DNA of 64,000 bases from CAXXFQ01 sp963674475 (GTDB taxonomy: Bacteria > Planctomycetota > Planctomycetia > Pirellulales > Thermoguttaceae), in assembly GCA_963674475.2 (NCBI GenBank), contig CAXXFQ010000019.1:620001-684000 (forward strand), in the 5' to 3' direction. The notes beneath the pieces are model-generated. The model did not search any database and had not been told where the DNA came from. It was given only the letters and a program-made list of their open reading frames with translations. Positions 34,915-43,682 of the stretch are shown piece by piece (position 1 is the stretch's first letter; every line of letters begins with the position of its first letter). Position numbers and translations under genes: made by a program.

Positions 34915-35765
34915 CACGCTTCCCCGGCCAGTCCGCGCAGGATGTTCAGGTTGCGCACGTCGTCCTCCAGGTCCGGCTTCTTGGGCGTCTCCAGGGTCTT
35001 GGGCACGTCCGCGAAACGGGGGTCGCGCATCAGGTTGCGGAACCCGGAAAGCCCGATCTCGCCCTGGCCGATGTGGTCGTGGCGGTCCTTGCGCGATCCC
35101 AGCGGGACCTTGGCGTCGTTGACGTGGAAGAATTTGAGCCGGTCCAGGCCGATGGTCCTGTCAAAGGCGTCGAAGGTGGCCGCGTAGGTCTCGGGGGTGC
35201 GCAGGTCGTAGCCCGCGGCAAAGGCGTGGCAGGTGTCGAAGCACACGCCGAGCCGGTCCGGGTGGTCCGACAGCTCGATGATCCGGGCCAGCTCCTCAAA
35301 GGTGGAGCCGAGGTTGGTGCCCTGGCCCGCCGTGGTCTCCAGCAGGATCAGGCCGGACCGGGTGCCCGAATCCTCGATGGCCTCGTCCAGGTTGGTTGCG
35401 TACCGCTTGATGCCCGCGTCCGCGCCCTGGCCCAGGTGCGAGCCGGGGTGGGTGACCAGGAAGGGGATGGAGAGCGCCTCCACCCGCTTGAGTTCCTGGG
35501 CGAACCCGCTGCGCGAGCGCCGGGCCAGTTCCGGGTCCGGCGAGGCCAGGTTGATGAGATAGGAGTCGTGGGCCGCGATGGGGTAGTCCCCCCACTGTTC
35601 GCGGGCCACGGTGAAAAGCTCGATATCGTATCCGGTCAGGGGCGGGACCTTCCACTGCCGCTGGTTGCGGGTGAAGATCTGGAGCGCGGTGCCGTCCACG
35701 GCCCGGATGCGCTCGAAGGCCATGTGCAGCCCCCCGGCGATGGACATGTGCGCCCCCAGAAACAC
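34914..35765 (-). CDS. nfo: Endonuclease IV (AP endonuclease)
   Basis: A 283-residue TIM-barrel nuclease cleaving 5' to abasic sites in base excision repair. Zinc-site motifs are all visible: AHDSYLINLASP, FLVTHPGSHLGQG, ILLETTAGQGTNLG, CFDTCHAFAAGYDL, FHVNDAK and DRHDHIGQG. Length equals the E. coli enzyme. I start at GTG 35765 (FLGAHMSIAGG next), which has GGAG six bases upstream, rather than TTG 35777. Shares its transcript with the HAD gene; the upstream small gene ends three bases before TTG 35777. Confidence 0.95.
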   Translation of the reverse strand: MFLGAHMSIAGGLHMAFERIRAVDGTALQIFTRNQRQWKVPPLTGYDIELFTVAREQWGDYPIAAHDSYLINLASPDPELARRSRSGFAQELKRVEALSIPFLVTHPGSHLGQGADAGIKRYATNLDEAIEDSGTRSGLILLETTAGQGTNLGSTFEELARIIELSDHPDRLGVCFDTCHAFAAGYDLRTPETYAATFDAFDRTIGLDRLKFFHVNDAKVPLGSRKDRHDHIGQGEIGLSGFRNLMRDPRFADVPKTLETPKKPDLEDDVRNLNILRGLAGEA

Positions 35766-35780
35766 GGGGTGCTCCAAGCG

Positions 35781-36062
35781 CTAGTCGATCCAGCCGGACA
35801 GGGCTTCGACGATCTTCTGGGCCTGGGCCTGGCTGGAGATGTTGAATTTGGACTTGGGGCGGTAGGTCCCGTCCACCTTCTGGTAGCGGCGGATGGTGAA
35901 TTTTTCCGGACCGTATTCGCCCTTGGCGCGGTTGAGTTCCTGGTAGCGGAAGACGATGGTGGTCCATGCGCCCTTGGAGAGGATGACCTTGTCCAGCTCC
36001 TTGACGATGAGCTGGTTGTCCTCGGAGTAGTTGATCGTGATTTCGTCCACGTTGGATGCCAT
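35781..36062 (-). CDS. Small conserved protein with PC4-like hints
   Basis: A 93-residue protein: MASNVDEITINYSEDNQLIV, then TTIVFRYQELNR, FTIRRYQKVDGTYRPKSKFN and a C-terminal helix QKIVEALSGWID. The VFRYQE..GEYGPEKFTIRRY..DGTYRPKSKF pattern, four strands and one helix, recalls the single-stranded-DNA-binding PC4/YdbC fold, but this is a weak fold-level impression. Directly upstream of nfo on the same strand, fitting a nucleic-acid role. ATG 36062 is preceded by GGAGCAACCC. Confidence 0.6.
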   Translation of the reverse strand: MASNVDEITINYSEDNQLIVKELDKVILSKGAWTTIVFRYQELNRAKGEYGPEKFTIRRYQKVDGTYRPKSKFNISSQAQAQKIVEALSGWID

Positions 36063-36383
36063 GGGTTGCTCCTTCTATATATTGTCCGCTCGAAGCGGCA
36101 GGCCCCTCCCTTACATAGGTAATGGACAAAGGGCAAGGGCCGGATTGCCGGGACGGCGCGCGGCCCCGGTCCGCCGTCCGGGAGCCGAATTGAGAAGCGG
36201 TCTTATAAAGTATAAATTTTGTTGACGAAAAAAACTGGATGGCGTAACGGCAGATTTGAGTCGTCCGACATTGCGCCCGGTGCGCACTGTTTCGGCGGCC
36301 CAGCCAGGCAGAGGCGCGGGCGCGACGGGAGTGCTGTTTTCGTCGTCCGCAATCCGGAGTTTCTATTTGGAGTATTGGTTGAG

Positions 36384-36644
36384 ATGAAAAGCATTTACGT
36401 CGGCAACATTCCGTTCAGCGTATCCGAGGACGACTTGCAGGCCCTTTTCGCCGAGTACGGCGACGTCCAGTCCGTGAAGTTCATCAACGACCGCGAGACG
36501 GGCCGTTTCCGCGGCTTCGCCTTCGTGGAGATGGACGATGCCGGAGCCCTGGCCGCCATCGAGGCCCTTGACGGCAGCGACATGTCCGGCCGGAACCTGA
36601 AGGTCAACGAAGCCCGGCCGCGCGCCCCCCGTCCCAGGTACTAG
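36384..36644 (+). CDS. RRM-type RNA-binding protein
   Basis: An 86-residue single RNA-recognition motif. RNP2 is IYVGNIPFSV and RNP1 is RGFAFVEM, with the second-helix IEALDGSDMSG and NEARPRAPRPRY basic tail. Such bacterial RRM proteins are often cold-induced and act like RNA chaperones. The AT-rich leader of about 200 bases upstream, with TATAAAGTATAAATTTTG around 36203, could hold the promoter and a long untranslated leader. The start ATG 36384 follows TTGAG. Open frames further upstream in this reading frame do not resemble protein. Confidence 0.9.
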   Translation: MKSIYVGNIPFSVSEDDLQALFAEYGDVQSVKFINDRETGRFRGFAFVEMDDAGALAAIEALDGSDMSGRNLKVNEARPRAPRPRY

Positions 36645-36759
36645 CTTCCCACAGGCGGCACACCCCGCCTGGCCGGAAACCCTCTCCGGCCACGGCGCAT
36701 TGTTGCGGCCTGCGGCCGTGCCCCTGGCTTGCGTCCGATGACTGCACCCGTTGGCCGGT

Positions 36760-38181
36760 CTACGGCTGCGGGCTGCGCTTGCCCAGCGTCTTCCTGACGG
36801 ACGTGTAGGCCGCGTAGTACATCTGCACGTTGGCCACATAGGCCGGTGTCTCCCCGCCGATCTCCCGGTAGGCCGCCCATTCCACGTTGCCGAACCACTG
36901 GTCCGGGTCCAGCCCCATGGCCTCGGCCTTTTTCCTCAGCCCGCGCACCCTGGCCGGTCCCGCGTTGTACGCGGCCAGGGCGAAGTCCACCTGCGCGTCC
37001 GGGTCGGCGTCCAGGAAATAGTTGTCGCGCAGGAAGCGCAGGTACTTGGCCCCGGCGTGGATGTTGCCGTCCAGGGTCTCGATGTCCCCGACGTTGACGT
37101 TGGGGTCCGAAGCGGTGGCGGGCCGGACCTGCATGACGCCCACCGCGCCCGCCTTGCTCTTCATGGCCATGTTCAGCCGGGATTCCTGGAACCCGAGGGC
37201 GGCCAGCTTGAGCCAGTCGAAATCGTATTTTTCGGCGTACTTCATGAAGACATCGGCCATGTTGTCCAGGGCCTGCCGGGCCGTGGGGTCATGGGGGTTG
37301 TTCACCCAGTCCGCGTTCACGAAATACCGCTTGAAGACCATGTTGCCCATGAGCGTGCCCTGGCGCACCGTGGCCGCGAATGCGTCCAGGTCCTTGCGCA
37401 GGGCCTTGCAGCCGGGCCGCACGGCCCAGGCCAGCCTGCCGCCCGTGAACAGGGGCGCGTCCGCATAGGGGCGCAGGTTGGGCAGCGCCTCCTTCCACAC
37501 GTCCACCAGGTGCGAGTCCCCGGCCGCGTAGTCGATCATGTGCGCGTTGACCATCCCGAGCAGGTCCTCGGTGACCAGGTCCGTGTCCGCCTCCCGGATG
37601 TTCACGGGCTTCATGCCCCGCTTCCTGAGCGTGGCGTTGATCGCCTTGAGGTGGTTCACGTAGCTCGACCCGGCCATGACGTGCACGGTCTTCCCGGCCA
37701 GGTCCGAGGGTTTCGTGATGGGCAGGGAGCGGTCCGAGCCGACCACCAGCTCGGTCACGTCCTTGCGGTAGGGCGTGCTGAACGCCACCTGCTTTTCGCG
37801 GGCCTCGGTCACGGTCAGCCCGGCGGCGGCGATGTCGCCCCTGCCCTCCAGCAGGGCCGGGAGGAGCTTGTCGAAGGGCACGGCGATGAAGACCATGCGC
37901 ACCGGGGTCTTGGGGTGCGCCTTGGCCAGCCGCTTTTCAAAGGCCCGCATCAGGTCGTGCTCCATGCCGCGCATGGCTCCCTTGTCCAGGAAGAAGTTGG
38001 TCCGGCTGTAGGAGACCAGCACGCGCAGGGGGCGGTGCTCCTTGAACATGGCGGGCAGGTCCCCCTTCCACGGGGCCGAGAACCGGGCCAGGCTGTCCCG
38101 GTCCGCATGGCAGGGGCGGGGAGCGGGCAGGATGAGAAGCAGGGCGAGCAGGACGGGGGTCAGGAGTCGGGGGATCAACAT
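36760..38181 (-). CDS. MltF-like lytic transglycosylase with solute-binding domain
   Basis: A 473-residue exported protein. The N-terminal signal peptide (MLIPRLLTPVLLALLLILPA, cleaved after RPCHA) is followed by a type-3 periplasmic binding domain (residues about 45-280; LRVLVSYSRTNFFLD) and a C-terminal lysozyme-like SLT domain (about 315-470; AALGFQESRLNMAMKSKAGA with the catalytic glutamate in FQESR, GVMQVRPAT, NIHAGAKYLRFL and ALAAYNAGPARV). It matches MltF-type membrane-associated murein lyases that cut peptidoglycan. Stand-alone gene. Confidence 0.93.
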   Translation of the reverse strand: MLIPRLLTPVLLALLLILPAPRPCHADRDSLARFSAPWKGDLPAMFKEHRPLRVLVSYSRTNFFLDKGAMRGMEHDLMRAFEKRLAKAHPKTPVRMVFIAVPFDKLLPALLEGRGDIAAAGLTVTEAREKQVAFSTPYRKDVTELVVGSDRSLPITKPSDLAGKTVHVMAGSSYVNHLKAINATLRKRGMKPVNIREADTDLVTEDLLGMVNAHMIDYAAGDSHLVDVWKEALPNLRPYADAPLFTGGRLAWAVRPGCKALRKDLDAFAATVRQGTLMGNMVFKRYFVNADWVNNPHDPTARQALDNMADVFMKYAEKYDFDWLKLAALGFQESRLNMAMKSKAGAVGVMQVRPATASDPNVNVGDIETLDGNIHAGAKYLRFLRDNYFLDADPDAQVDFALAAYNAGPARVRGLRKKAEAMGLDPDQWFGNVEWAAYREIGGETPAYVANVQMYYAAYTSVRKTLGKRSPQP

Positions 38182-38355
38182 GGGGCTACTCCGGCGAGGT
38201 TTTCGCCAGGATAGCCCAGGGGTGGGACGGAGGCAACGGGTGATCGCCGGACATGCCTTGCCACGCGGCCAAGGGTCTTATATCCTTGGCGCGTTGTGTT
38301 CAGGCGACGCCCCGGCGGGGCGTCCTTTCCGAAATCGCATCATCCGGGACCGGTC

Positions 38356-38994
38356 ATGGAAACCATCACCTCGCTTCTCAGGCCCGCAGTGGACTACTGG
38401 CTTCTCAACGACAGGTTCTCCGACGTGCAGGGATTCCTGGACCCCATCGAGGGATACGCGCTGCACCTCCTGGCCGCGTTCGGGCCGGGCGAGGGGTGCG
38501 TGACCGAGATCGGCAGCCTGTACGGCCGGTCCACCTGCTACATGGCGGCCGGGTGCATGCGCAACGGCCGGGGGACGGTGCACGCCGTGGACACCTTCGA
38601 GGGGTCTCCCGAGCACCAGGCCGGGCAGGCCGCCGAACAGGCGGACATCAAAGCCACCGGGTCCACCTTCAAGACCTTCATCCGCAACCTGGCCACCCAC
38701 GGCGTGGAGACGCACGTCCGGCCGGTCAAGGCCCGCTCCCTGGACGCGGCCGCGGCGTGGTCCGGGGACATCCGGCTGCTGTTCATCGACGGCGACCACT
38801 CCTACGAGGCCACCAGGGACGATTTTCACGCCTGGTCCCCCTTTGTCCGGCCCGACGGGGTGGTCGCGTTCCACGACGTGTCCACCTGGGAGGGGGTCAC
38901 GCGGTTCTACGAGGAGTTGCTCGGCGCGGGCAAATGGGTCGAGACCCTGTCCGTGGGCACCCTGCGCGTGGTGCGCCGGGCCGGTCCCGCCTGA
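38356..38994 (+). CDS. Class I SAM-dependent methyltransferase
   Basis: A 212-residue methyltransferase of the Methyltransf_24 type (cephalosporin hydroxylase/macrocin-like). It carries CVTEIGSLYGRSTCYMAAG as motif I, HAVDTFEGSPEHQ with the ribose-binding acid, IRLLFIDGDHSYEATRDDFH and DGVVAFHDVSTWEG with the metal-binding acidic residues. Such enzymes often methylate sugars or small acceptors; the substrate is unknown. ATG 38356 is chosen because sequence upstream is not protein-like. The next gene follows 50 bases downstream. Confidence 0.88.
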   Translation: METITSLLRPAVDYWLLNDRFSDVQGFLDPIEGYALHLLAAFGPGEGCVTEIGSLYGRSTCYMAAGCMRNGRGTVHAVDTFEGSPEHQAGQAAEQADIKATGSTFKTFIRNLATHGVETHVRPVKARSLDAAAAWSGDIRLLFIDGDHSYEATRDDFHAWSPFVRPDGVVAFHDVSTWEGVTRFYEELLGAGKWVETLSVGTLRVVRRAGPA

Positions 38995-39044
38995 TCCCGC
39001 AGCTCCCTGCAATTGAAATCAATGGTCAACCCGAGGCGGTCTTC

Positions 39045-40544
39045 ATGTTGAAACGCATTTTTCCGATCCTGTTCCTGGCCCTGCTGCTCCTGCCCCTGCC
39101 CGCGCGCGCCGACCGGCTGGGCGACACCATCAAACGGCTGGAACCCTATGCGGTCAAGGGGATGGAGGACTGGCGCGTGCCCGGCATGGCCGTGGCCGTG
39201 GTCAAGGGCGAAGCCGTGGTCTGGGCCAAGGGGTTCGGCACCCGTAAGGCGGGGGCCGACCTGCCCGTGACCCCGGACACGGTCTTTCAGGTGGGGTCCA
39301 CCACCAAGGCGTTCACCGTGGCCCTCATGGCCACCCTGGTGGACACGGAAAAGGCGGACTGGGACGACCGGGTGATCGACCATTTCCCCGGCTTCCAGCT
39401 CTACGACCCCTGGGTGACCCGCGAGTTCCGCATCCACGACCTGTTCGCCCAGCACAGCGGCATGCCCGCCTATGCGGGGGACGCGCAGTCGTTCATCGGC
39501 TATGGCCGGGACCACATCATCGAGTCCATGCGCCACGTCAAGCCGGTCTATTCCTTCCGGGACAAGTTCTCCTACGTCAACAACCTGTTCGTGGCCGGGG
39601 CAAAGGTGGAGGAGCTGATCACGGGCAAGTCCTGGGAGGCCCTGATGCAGGAGCGCATCCTGACCCCCCTGTCCATGACCCGTTCCTCCCTTGACGAGGC
39701 CGGGCTGACCAAGGTGAACAACGGGGCCGCCCTGCACGTGCTCGTGGGCGGCGAACCCGCGCCCATCGAGCCGGGGACCATGCTCCTGGACTGGCCCTAT
39801 GTGTACGGCCCGGCGGGCGGACTCAACTCCACGGCCCTGGACATGGCCCGGTGGGCGGCCATGCAGCTGAACCGGGGCAGGCTCGGCAAGGTCCGCATCT
39901 TCAACGAGGACTCGGCGGACTACATGCACACCCCGCGCACGCCCGTGAAGATGGGGCCGTTCCACGCGGCCTACACCCAGGGATGGATGCGCACCGAGCT
40001 TTCGCGCACGTCCGTCATCTGGCACAACGGCGGCACCTCGGGCATCTGCGCCTTCGTGGGATTTTCCCCGGACCTGGACACGGCCCTGGTGGTCCTGACC
40101 AACCTCGGCCACCACAAGCTGGCCGACGCCCTGGGCTTGCAGTTCTTCGACTGGCTCTCGGGCAACGAGGGCGCGGACTGGAGCGCGCTGTTCCTCTCCC
40201 AGGAAAAGGCGGCGCAGGCGGAGGAGGCCGAAGACAAGCCCGCACCCGCGCTGCCCGGCCTGGAGACCTCGGCCTACGTCGGGAACTATGAAAGCCAGGT
40301 GCTGGGCGGACTGACCGTGACCGTGCACGGCAAGGACCTCCTGATCCGGCTGGGCGCGAACCTCCAGGAGGTCATCCGGGCCGGTCACCTGACCATGCAC
40401 ACCTTTGCGGGCGAGTGGCAGGGCATGGACCCGGACGATCCCGTGTACCACTTCGACTTCGCGGTGACCCCGGAGGGCGAGGTCACCGGCGTGACCCTGC
40501 GCGAGTTCGACTACGACGGCTGCGGCCTGTTCGAGCGGCAATAA
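39045..40544 (+). CDS. Class C beta-lactamase-like serine hydrolase
   Basis: A 499-residue exported protein. Signal peptide FPILFLALLLLPLPARADR, then the penicillin-binding fold with GSTTKAF (S-x-x-K nucleophile) near residue 86, YVNN (the Y-x-N motif) and HNGGTSGI (H-x-G, equivalent of KTG). The C-terminal 110 residues (from about 400) form a separate beta-rich DUF3471-like domain with ETSAYVGNYESQVLGG. It belongs to the esterase/D-aminopeptidase branch rather than clinical beta-lactamases; substrate unknown. A strong terminator follows. Confidence 0.92.
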   Translation: MLKRIFPILFLALLLLPLPARADRLGDTIKRLEPYAVKGMEDWRVPGMAVAVVKGEAVVWAKGFGTRKAGADLPVTPDTVFQVGSTTKAFTVALMATLVDTEKADWDDRVIDHFPGFQLYDPWVTREFRIHDLFAQHSGMPAYAGDAQSFIGYGRDHIIESMRHVKPVYSFRDKFSYVNNLFVAGAKVEELITGKSWEALMQERILTPLSMTRSSLDEAGLTKVNNGAALHVLVGGEPAPIEPGTMLLDWPYVYGPAGGLNSTALDMARWAAMQLNRGRLGKVRIFNEDSADYMHTPRTPVKMGPFHAAYTQGWMRTELSRTSVIWHNGGTSGICAFVGFSPDLDTALVVLTNLGHHKLADALGLQFFDWLSGNEGADWSALFLSQEKAAQAEEAEDKPAPALPGLETSAYVGNYESQVLGGLTVTVHGKDLLIRLGANLQEVIRAGHLTMHTFAGEWQGMDPDDPVYHFDFAVTPEGEVTGVTLREFDYDGCGLFERQ

Positions 40545-40576
40545 CCCTTCATCGTCCACCCTATTCCGCATCGAAA

Positions 40577-40609
40577 AGCCGTGCTCCAGCCTGGAGCACG
40601 GCTTTTTTT
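40577..40609 (+). terminator. Rho-independent terminator after the serine hydrolase
   Basis: AGCCGTGCTCCAG (40577-40589) pairs perfectly with CTGGAGCACGGCT (40591-40603 region), followed by eight T. Confidence 0.93.
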
Positions 40610-40781
40610 CTTGTTGGCCTGTAGATTGTAACATACCGCAATAAAATAATAAAAATAGGCACCATGGGCCACGGCTTCAGCACACCCTAAAAAAATGAAA
40701 AAAGTGCTTGACCCCGGAAGCTATCTTAGGAATAGTTACTACTAACGATAGACACTCACTCCCTGACAAAGGAATACGGCA

Positions 40782-40952
40782 ATGAAAGACCAAGTACTCA
40801 AAGCGATGCGTGATGCGGGCAAGCCGGTTCGCCCCGGCGACGTGGCAAAGGCGCTCGGCGCGGACGGCAAGGACGTCTCCAAGGCCATCAAGAGCTTGCG
40901 TGAAGACGGCCTGGTGACCTCGCCCAAGCGCTGCTTCTACGAACCCGCATAG
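40782..40952 (+). CDS. 56-residue winged-helix-like DNA-binding mini-protein
   Basis: MKDQVLKAMRDAGKPVRPGD, then VAKALGADGKDVSKAIKSLR and EDGLVTSPKRCFYEPA. The pattern helix-turn-helix (VRPGDVAKALGADGKDVSKAIKSLR) plus wing (DGLVTSPKRC) is that of a MarR/ArsR-like minimal HTH; similar small proteins occur in Desulfovibrio. AAAGGA lies about nine bases upstream of ATG 40782. It is flanked by terminators on both sides, so it is its own transcript. Regulatory target unknown. Confidence 0.75.
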   Translation: MKDQVLKAMRDAGKPVRPGDVAKALGADGKDVSKAIKSLREDGLVTSPKRCFYEPA

Positions 40953-41000
40953 CAATAAAGAGCCATTACCTCACTCCTCCTCACTCAACCTCAACCCCCA

Positions 41001-41044
41001 GGAAGCCCGGTCTCATGCCCCCGAGACCGGGCTTCCTTGGTTTC
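41001..41044. terminator. Perfect 14-bp hairpin after the small HTH gene
   Basis: GGAAGCCCGGTCTC (41001-41014) and GAGACCGGGCTTCC (41023-41036), loop ATGCCCCC, then TTGGTTT. It can also stop the converging methyltransferase operon. Confidence 0.85.
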
Positions 41045-41061
41045 CGGGGATCGGAGACCGG

Positions 41062-41667
41062 CTAGCGGCGGGCCGCGTACAACCCGGCGCAGCCGTGCAG
41101 GAAGGTGGCCGCTAGGTCCGGCGAAAATCCGGCCCGCTCCAGGAACGCGCGGCTGCCCCCGGCGCGCATGTATTCCCGGTAATGGGCGAAATGTTCCCTC
41201 CCGGCCAGCCGCTCGACCAGAACCACCCCGAATTTCGTCACCCACCCCAAAACGGTCCGGGCCGGACGGTAGTCCGCCACCAGGAGCAGGCCGCCGGGCC
41301 GGAGCACCCGGCGCGCCTCGCCAAGCATGGCCCGTCCCGTGGCCGCGTCCTTTTCGTGCAGGGCGAAGCTCAGGGCCACGCCGTCAAAGGCGCGGTCCCC
41401 GAAGGGCAGGGAGGTTGCGTCCGCGAGGATGAACTCCGTGTCCGGGCGCACACCCCTGGCCCGGGCGAGCATGGCCTGGGAGTTGTCCACGCCCACGGCG
41501 TTGCCCGTCCGTCCGGCCGCCATGGCCGTGAGCGCGCCGGTGCCGCAGCAGAGGTCGAGCACCCGCCCGGTCCGGGGCAGGGCGCGGGTCACGGACCGGT
41601 AGACCGGGCGCAGGAACGGCCCCACAACGCCGTCGTAGAGATGGGCGATGCGGGCGTACTCGTCCAT
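41062..41667 (-). CDS. UbiE/Methyltransf_11-type methyltransferase
   Basis: A 201-residue SAM-dependent methyltransferase: VLDLCCGTGALTAMAAG as motif I, VGVDNSQAMLARARG as motif II, FILADATSLPFGDRAFDGV and the later LRPGGLLLVADYRP. The family includes ubiquinone/menaquinone and other small-molecule C- and O-methyltransferases; substrate unknown. ATG 41667 lies two bases after the stop of the upstream binding-protein gene, so it is the last gene of a five-gene minus-strand operon. Confidence 0.9.
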   Translation of the reverse strand: MDEYARIAHLYDGVVGPFLRPVYRSVTRALPRTGRVLDLCCGTGALTAMAAGRTGNAVGVDNSQAMLARARGVRPDTEFILADATSLPFGDRAFDGVALSFALHEKDAATGRAMLGEARRVLRPGGLLLVADYRPARTVLGWVTKFGVVLVERLAGREHFAHYREYMRAGGSRAFLERAGFSPDLAATFLHGCAGLYAARR

Positions 41668-41669
41668 GG

Positions 41670-42443
41670 TCACTGGGCCTTGAGGATGCGTTCGATGCGC
41701 TCGTCGCTCAACCCGTTGCGGGTCAGGACGCTGGCAAGGTCGCCTGAGGCGACGATTTCCTTCATGCGGCGGTTGTAGATCTCGCGGTAGCGGTTCCCCT
41801 CCTGGGTGGGCGCGAAGACAGGGTAGACCCCGAAACTGCGGATGGGGTCGATGCGGAAGAAGTGGGAGGGCAGCTTGGAGTCGCGCTGGGCGTACCGGAG
41901 CAACCGGCTGTCGTCCAGGGCGTACTGCACGATGCCCTGGTCCAGCAGGTGGAAGGCCGAGGCCAGGTCGAAGATGTGGTGGGGCACGAACTGCACGGGC
42001 AGGAACGTCTCCAGGCCCAGGCCGTGGAGGTAGGCCACGCGCTTGCCCTTGAGGGAGTCGAGCCCCTTCCACTCCGTGGTCTTCAGCCGGGCCGCGGCCA
42101 GGTCGTAGAAAAACAGGGGGTGGTTCCCCCGGACGAGCTTGCTCTTGCGTTCCTTGACGTCCAGGGTGCAGTGGATATTGCCCTGCTCGACTGCGGTCAC
42201 GGCCTGGTCATAGGGCATGTTCCGGTGCCGGAACCGGATGCCCACCGGCTCGTACACCGCCTTGAACACGGCGATGATCATGCCCTGCTGGTCCTTTTTC
42301 ACGGCCTCGCCCATGAGGGGCATGGCAAGGGTGCAGGTGGGCAGGGGTTTCCAGGGGTCCAGCGCCCGGGCGGGAGCTGCGGGCAGGAGCCACAGGACCG
42401 CCAGGAGCAGGAACGGGATTCGGATGCGGCGCGGGAGGGTCAT
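41670..42443 (-). CDS. Periplasmic type-3 solute-binding protein
   Basis: About 257 residues with a signal peptide (IPFLLLAVLWLLPAAPARA) and a single SBP_bac_3 domain of two lobes: GMIIAVFKAVYEPVGIRFRH, DQAVTAVEQGNIHCTLDVKE and KGKRVAYLHGLGLETFLPVQ. No ABC permease or ATPase is adjacent, so it may be an orphan binding protein that feeds a sensor or other transporter. ATG 42443 fits the signal peptide better than ATG 42461. Operon with its neighbours. Confidence 0.8.
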   Translation of the reverse strand: MTLPRRIRIPFLLLAVLWLLPAAPARALDPWKPLPTCTLAMPLMGEAVKKDQQGMIIAVFKAVYEPVGIRFRHRNMPYDQAVTAVEQGNIHCTLDVKERKSKLVRGNHPLFFYDLAAARLKTTEWKGLDSLKGKRVAYLHGLGLETFLPVQFVPHHIFDLASAFHLLDQGIVQYALDDSRLLRYAQRDSKLPSHFFRIDPIRSFGVYPVFAPTQEGNRYREIYNRRMKEIVASGDLASVLTRNGLSDERIERILKAQ

Positions 42444-42483
42444 GGGCCATGCTACCGGCAAACAGGGGGTGGAATCAAGGGGG

Positions 42484-43203
42484 TCAGCCGATCTTGACCC
42501 CGAGCCGGACCGAGGCGTCGATGCGGTTGAGCAGGATTTTGGCCTTGGTCCTTTCCAGGTATTCGTCCGTGGCCTTGCGCGCGCCCCGGTAGTAGCCGTA
42601 GTCGTCGATGATGAGCACCCCGCCGGGGACGAGCCGGGGGTACAGGGTCTCCAGCTCGTGGGCCGTGGACTCGTACAGGTCCGTGTCCAGCCGGAGCAGG
42701 GCCAGGGACTCCGGGGCCGCGTCCGGCAGGGTCTTCTCCACCCGGCCGGGCACGAACACGAAATTCTCCTCCGGGTAGCCGGTCCTGAGCACGTTTTTGC
42801 GCACGGCCTCCAGGGGGCCGCCGTATCCCCACTTCCTGCCCTGGCTGGTCAGCTGCTCCCACGCGGGATGCGGGTCCCTGCCGTCCCAGTCCCGGTCCTC
42901 GGGACCCGGTTCGGGGTTGCCCTCGAAGGTGTCGAACAGGTGGAGCCGCCGCTTGGCGTCGCCGAAGTGCATGCAGGCCATGGCCGCGACCATGACCGAC
43001 CCGCCGCGCCATACCCCGCACTCCGCGAAGTCGCCGGGGATATCGTGGCGGATCAGGTATTCCACCGCCGTGTACAGCCCGTAGAACGGTTCCAGCCCGC
43101 GCACCACGGTGAGCGAGTATTCGGCGCACAGGGATGCGATCCGGCCGAAGGCCGGGTCGTTGATGTCCTTGTACTCGATGTCCTGGGGAATGCGCAGTTT
43201 CAT
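42484..43203 (-). CDS. TylF/MycF-family O-methyltransferase
   Basis: A 239-residue enzyme with the family hallmarks DFAECGVWRGGSVMVAAMAC, LHLFDTFEGNPEP, LRLDTDLYESTAHELE and LVPGGVLIIDDYGYYRGARK (the metal-binding DDYG motif). Members O-methylate sugars such as mycinose on macrolides; here a surface sugar or exopolysaccharide is a possible target. Twelve bases separate its ATG from the endonuclease-like gene stop, indicating an operon. Confidence 0.9.
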   Translation of the reverse strand: MKLRIPQDIEYKDINDPAFGRIASLCAEYSLTVVRGLEPFYGLYTAVEYLIRHDIPGDFAECGVWRGGSVMVAAMACMHFGDAKRRLHLFDTFEGNPEPGPEDRDWDGRDPHPAWEQLTSQGRKWGYGGPLEAVRKNVLRTGYPEENFVFVPGRVEKTLPDAAPESLALLRLDTDLYESTAHELETLYPRLVPGGVLIIDDYGYYRGARKATDEYLERTKAKILLNRIDASVRLGVKIG

Positions 43204-43215
43204 GGGATCACCTCT

Positions 43216-43677
43216 TCACTGTTTTCGGGCGCGTTCCTGCGGAGGTCCGGCTCCCTTTTCCCACTCCCGCACCGGGCCGTCTTTGATGACGAAGAGCGGG
43301 TGCGGGTCGGGGCGGGAAATGGGGACGAACTTCCGGTGCAGGTCCGGGGCGCGGGCGGCGAGCTTGGCGAGCAGGTGCGACCACTCGTAGTCGAGCTGTC
43401 CGGCGGTCTCCTCCACGGGTGCGGGCCGGGCGGTCTCGTCGATCTTGGCGGCGTCGTAGTTGTAGCCGCGCCGCCTGGACTCGGCCAGGATTCCGGCCAG
43501 GTAGCCGTCCAGGGCCGCCAGCGGGTCGGGCTGGGCGCGGAACCGGACGAGCTGCGGGTGGTTGCGGTATCCTTTGGTCCGGCCGAGGAGCACGGCCCGG
43601 GCGAGCAGCCCCTCGCGCCAGACGGCGGTCAGCCCTTTCACGTCCAGGTACCTGGGGTGCACGGTCCACAGCCGCAT
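43216..43677 (-). CDS. Pyrimidine-dimer glycosylase/endonuclease V-like protein
   Basis: A 153-residue protein beginning MRLWTVHPRYLDVKGLTAVW, followed by REGLLARAVLLGRTKGYRNH and the segment HPQLVRFRAQPDPLAALDGY. This is the Pyr_excise family (T4 DenV-like), which cuts cyclobutane pyrimidine dimers in UV-damaged DNA; the N-terminal residue after methionine is arginine rather than DenV's threonine, so catalysis by N-terminal amine would need checking. Five bases separate it from the upstream gene. Confidence 0.7.
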   Translation of the reverse strand: MRLWTVHPRYLDVKGLTAVWREGLLARAVLLGRTKGYRNHPQLVRFRAQPDPLAALDGYLAGILAESRRRGYNYDAAKIDETARPAPVEETAGQLDYEWSHLLAKLAARAPDLHRKFVPISRPDPHPLFVIKDGPVREWEKGAGPPQERARKQ

Positions 43678-43682
43678 GGCGG

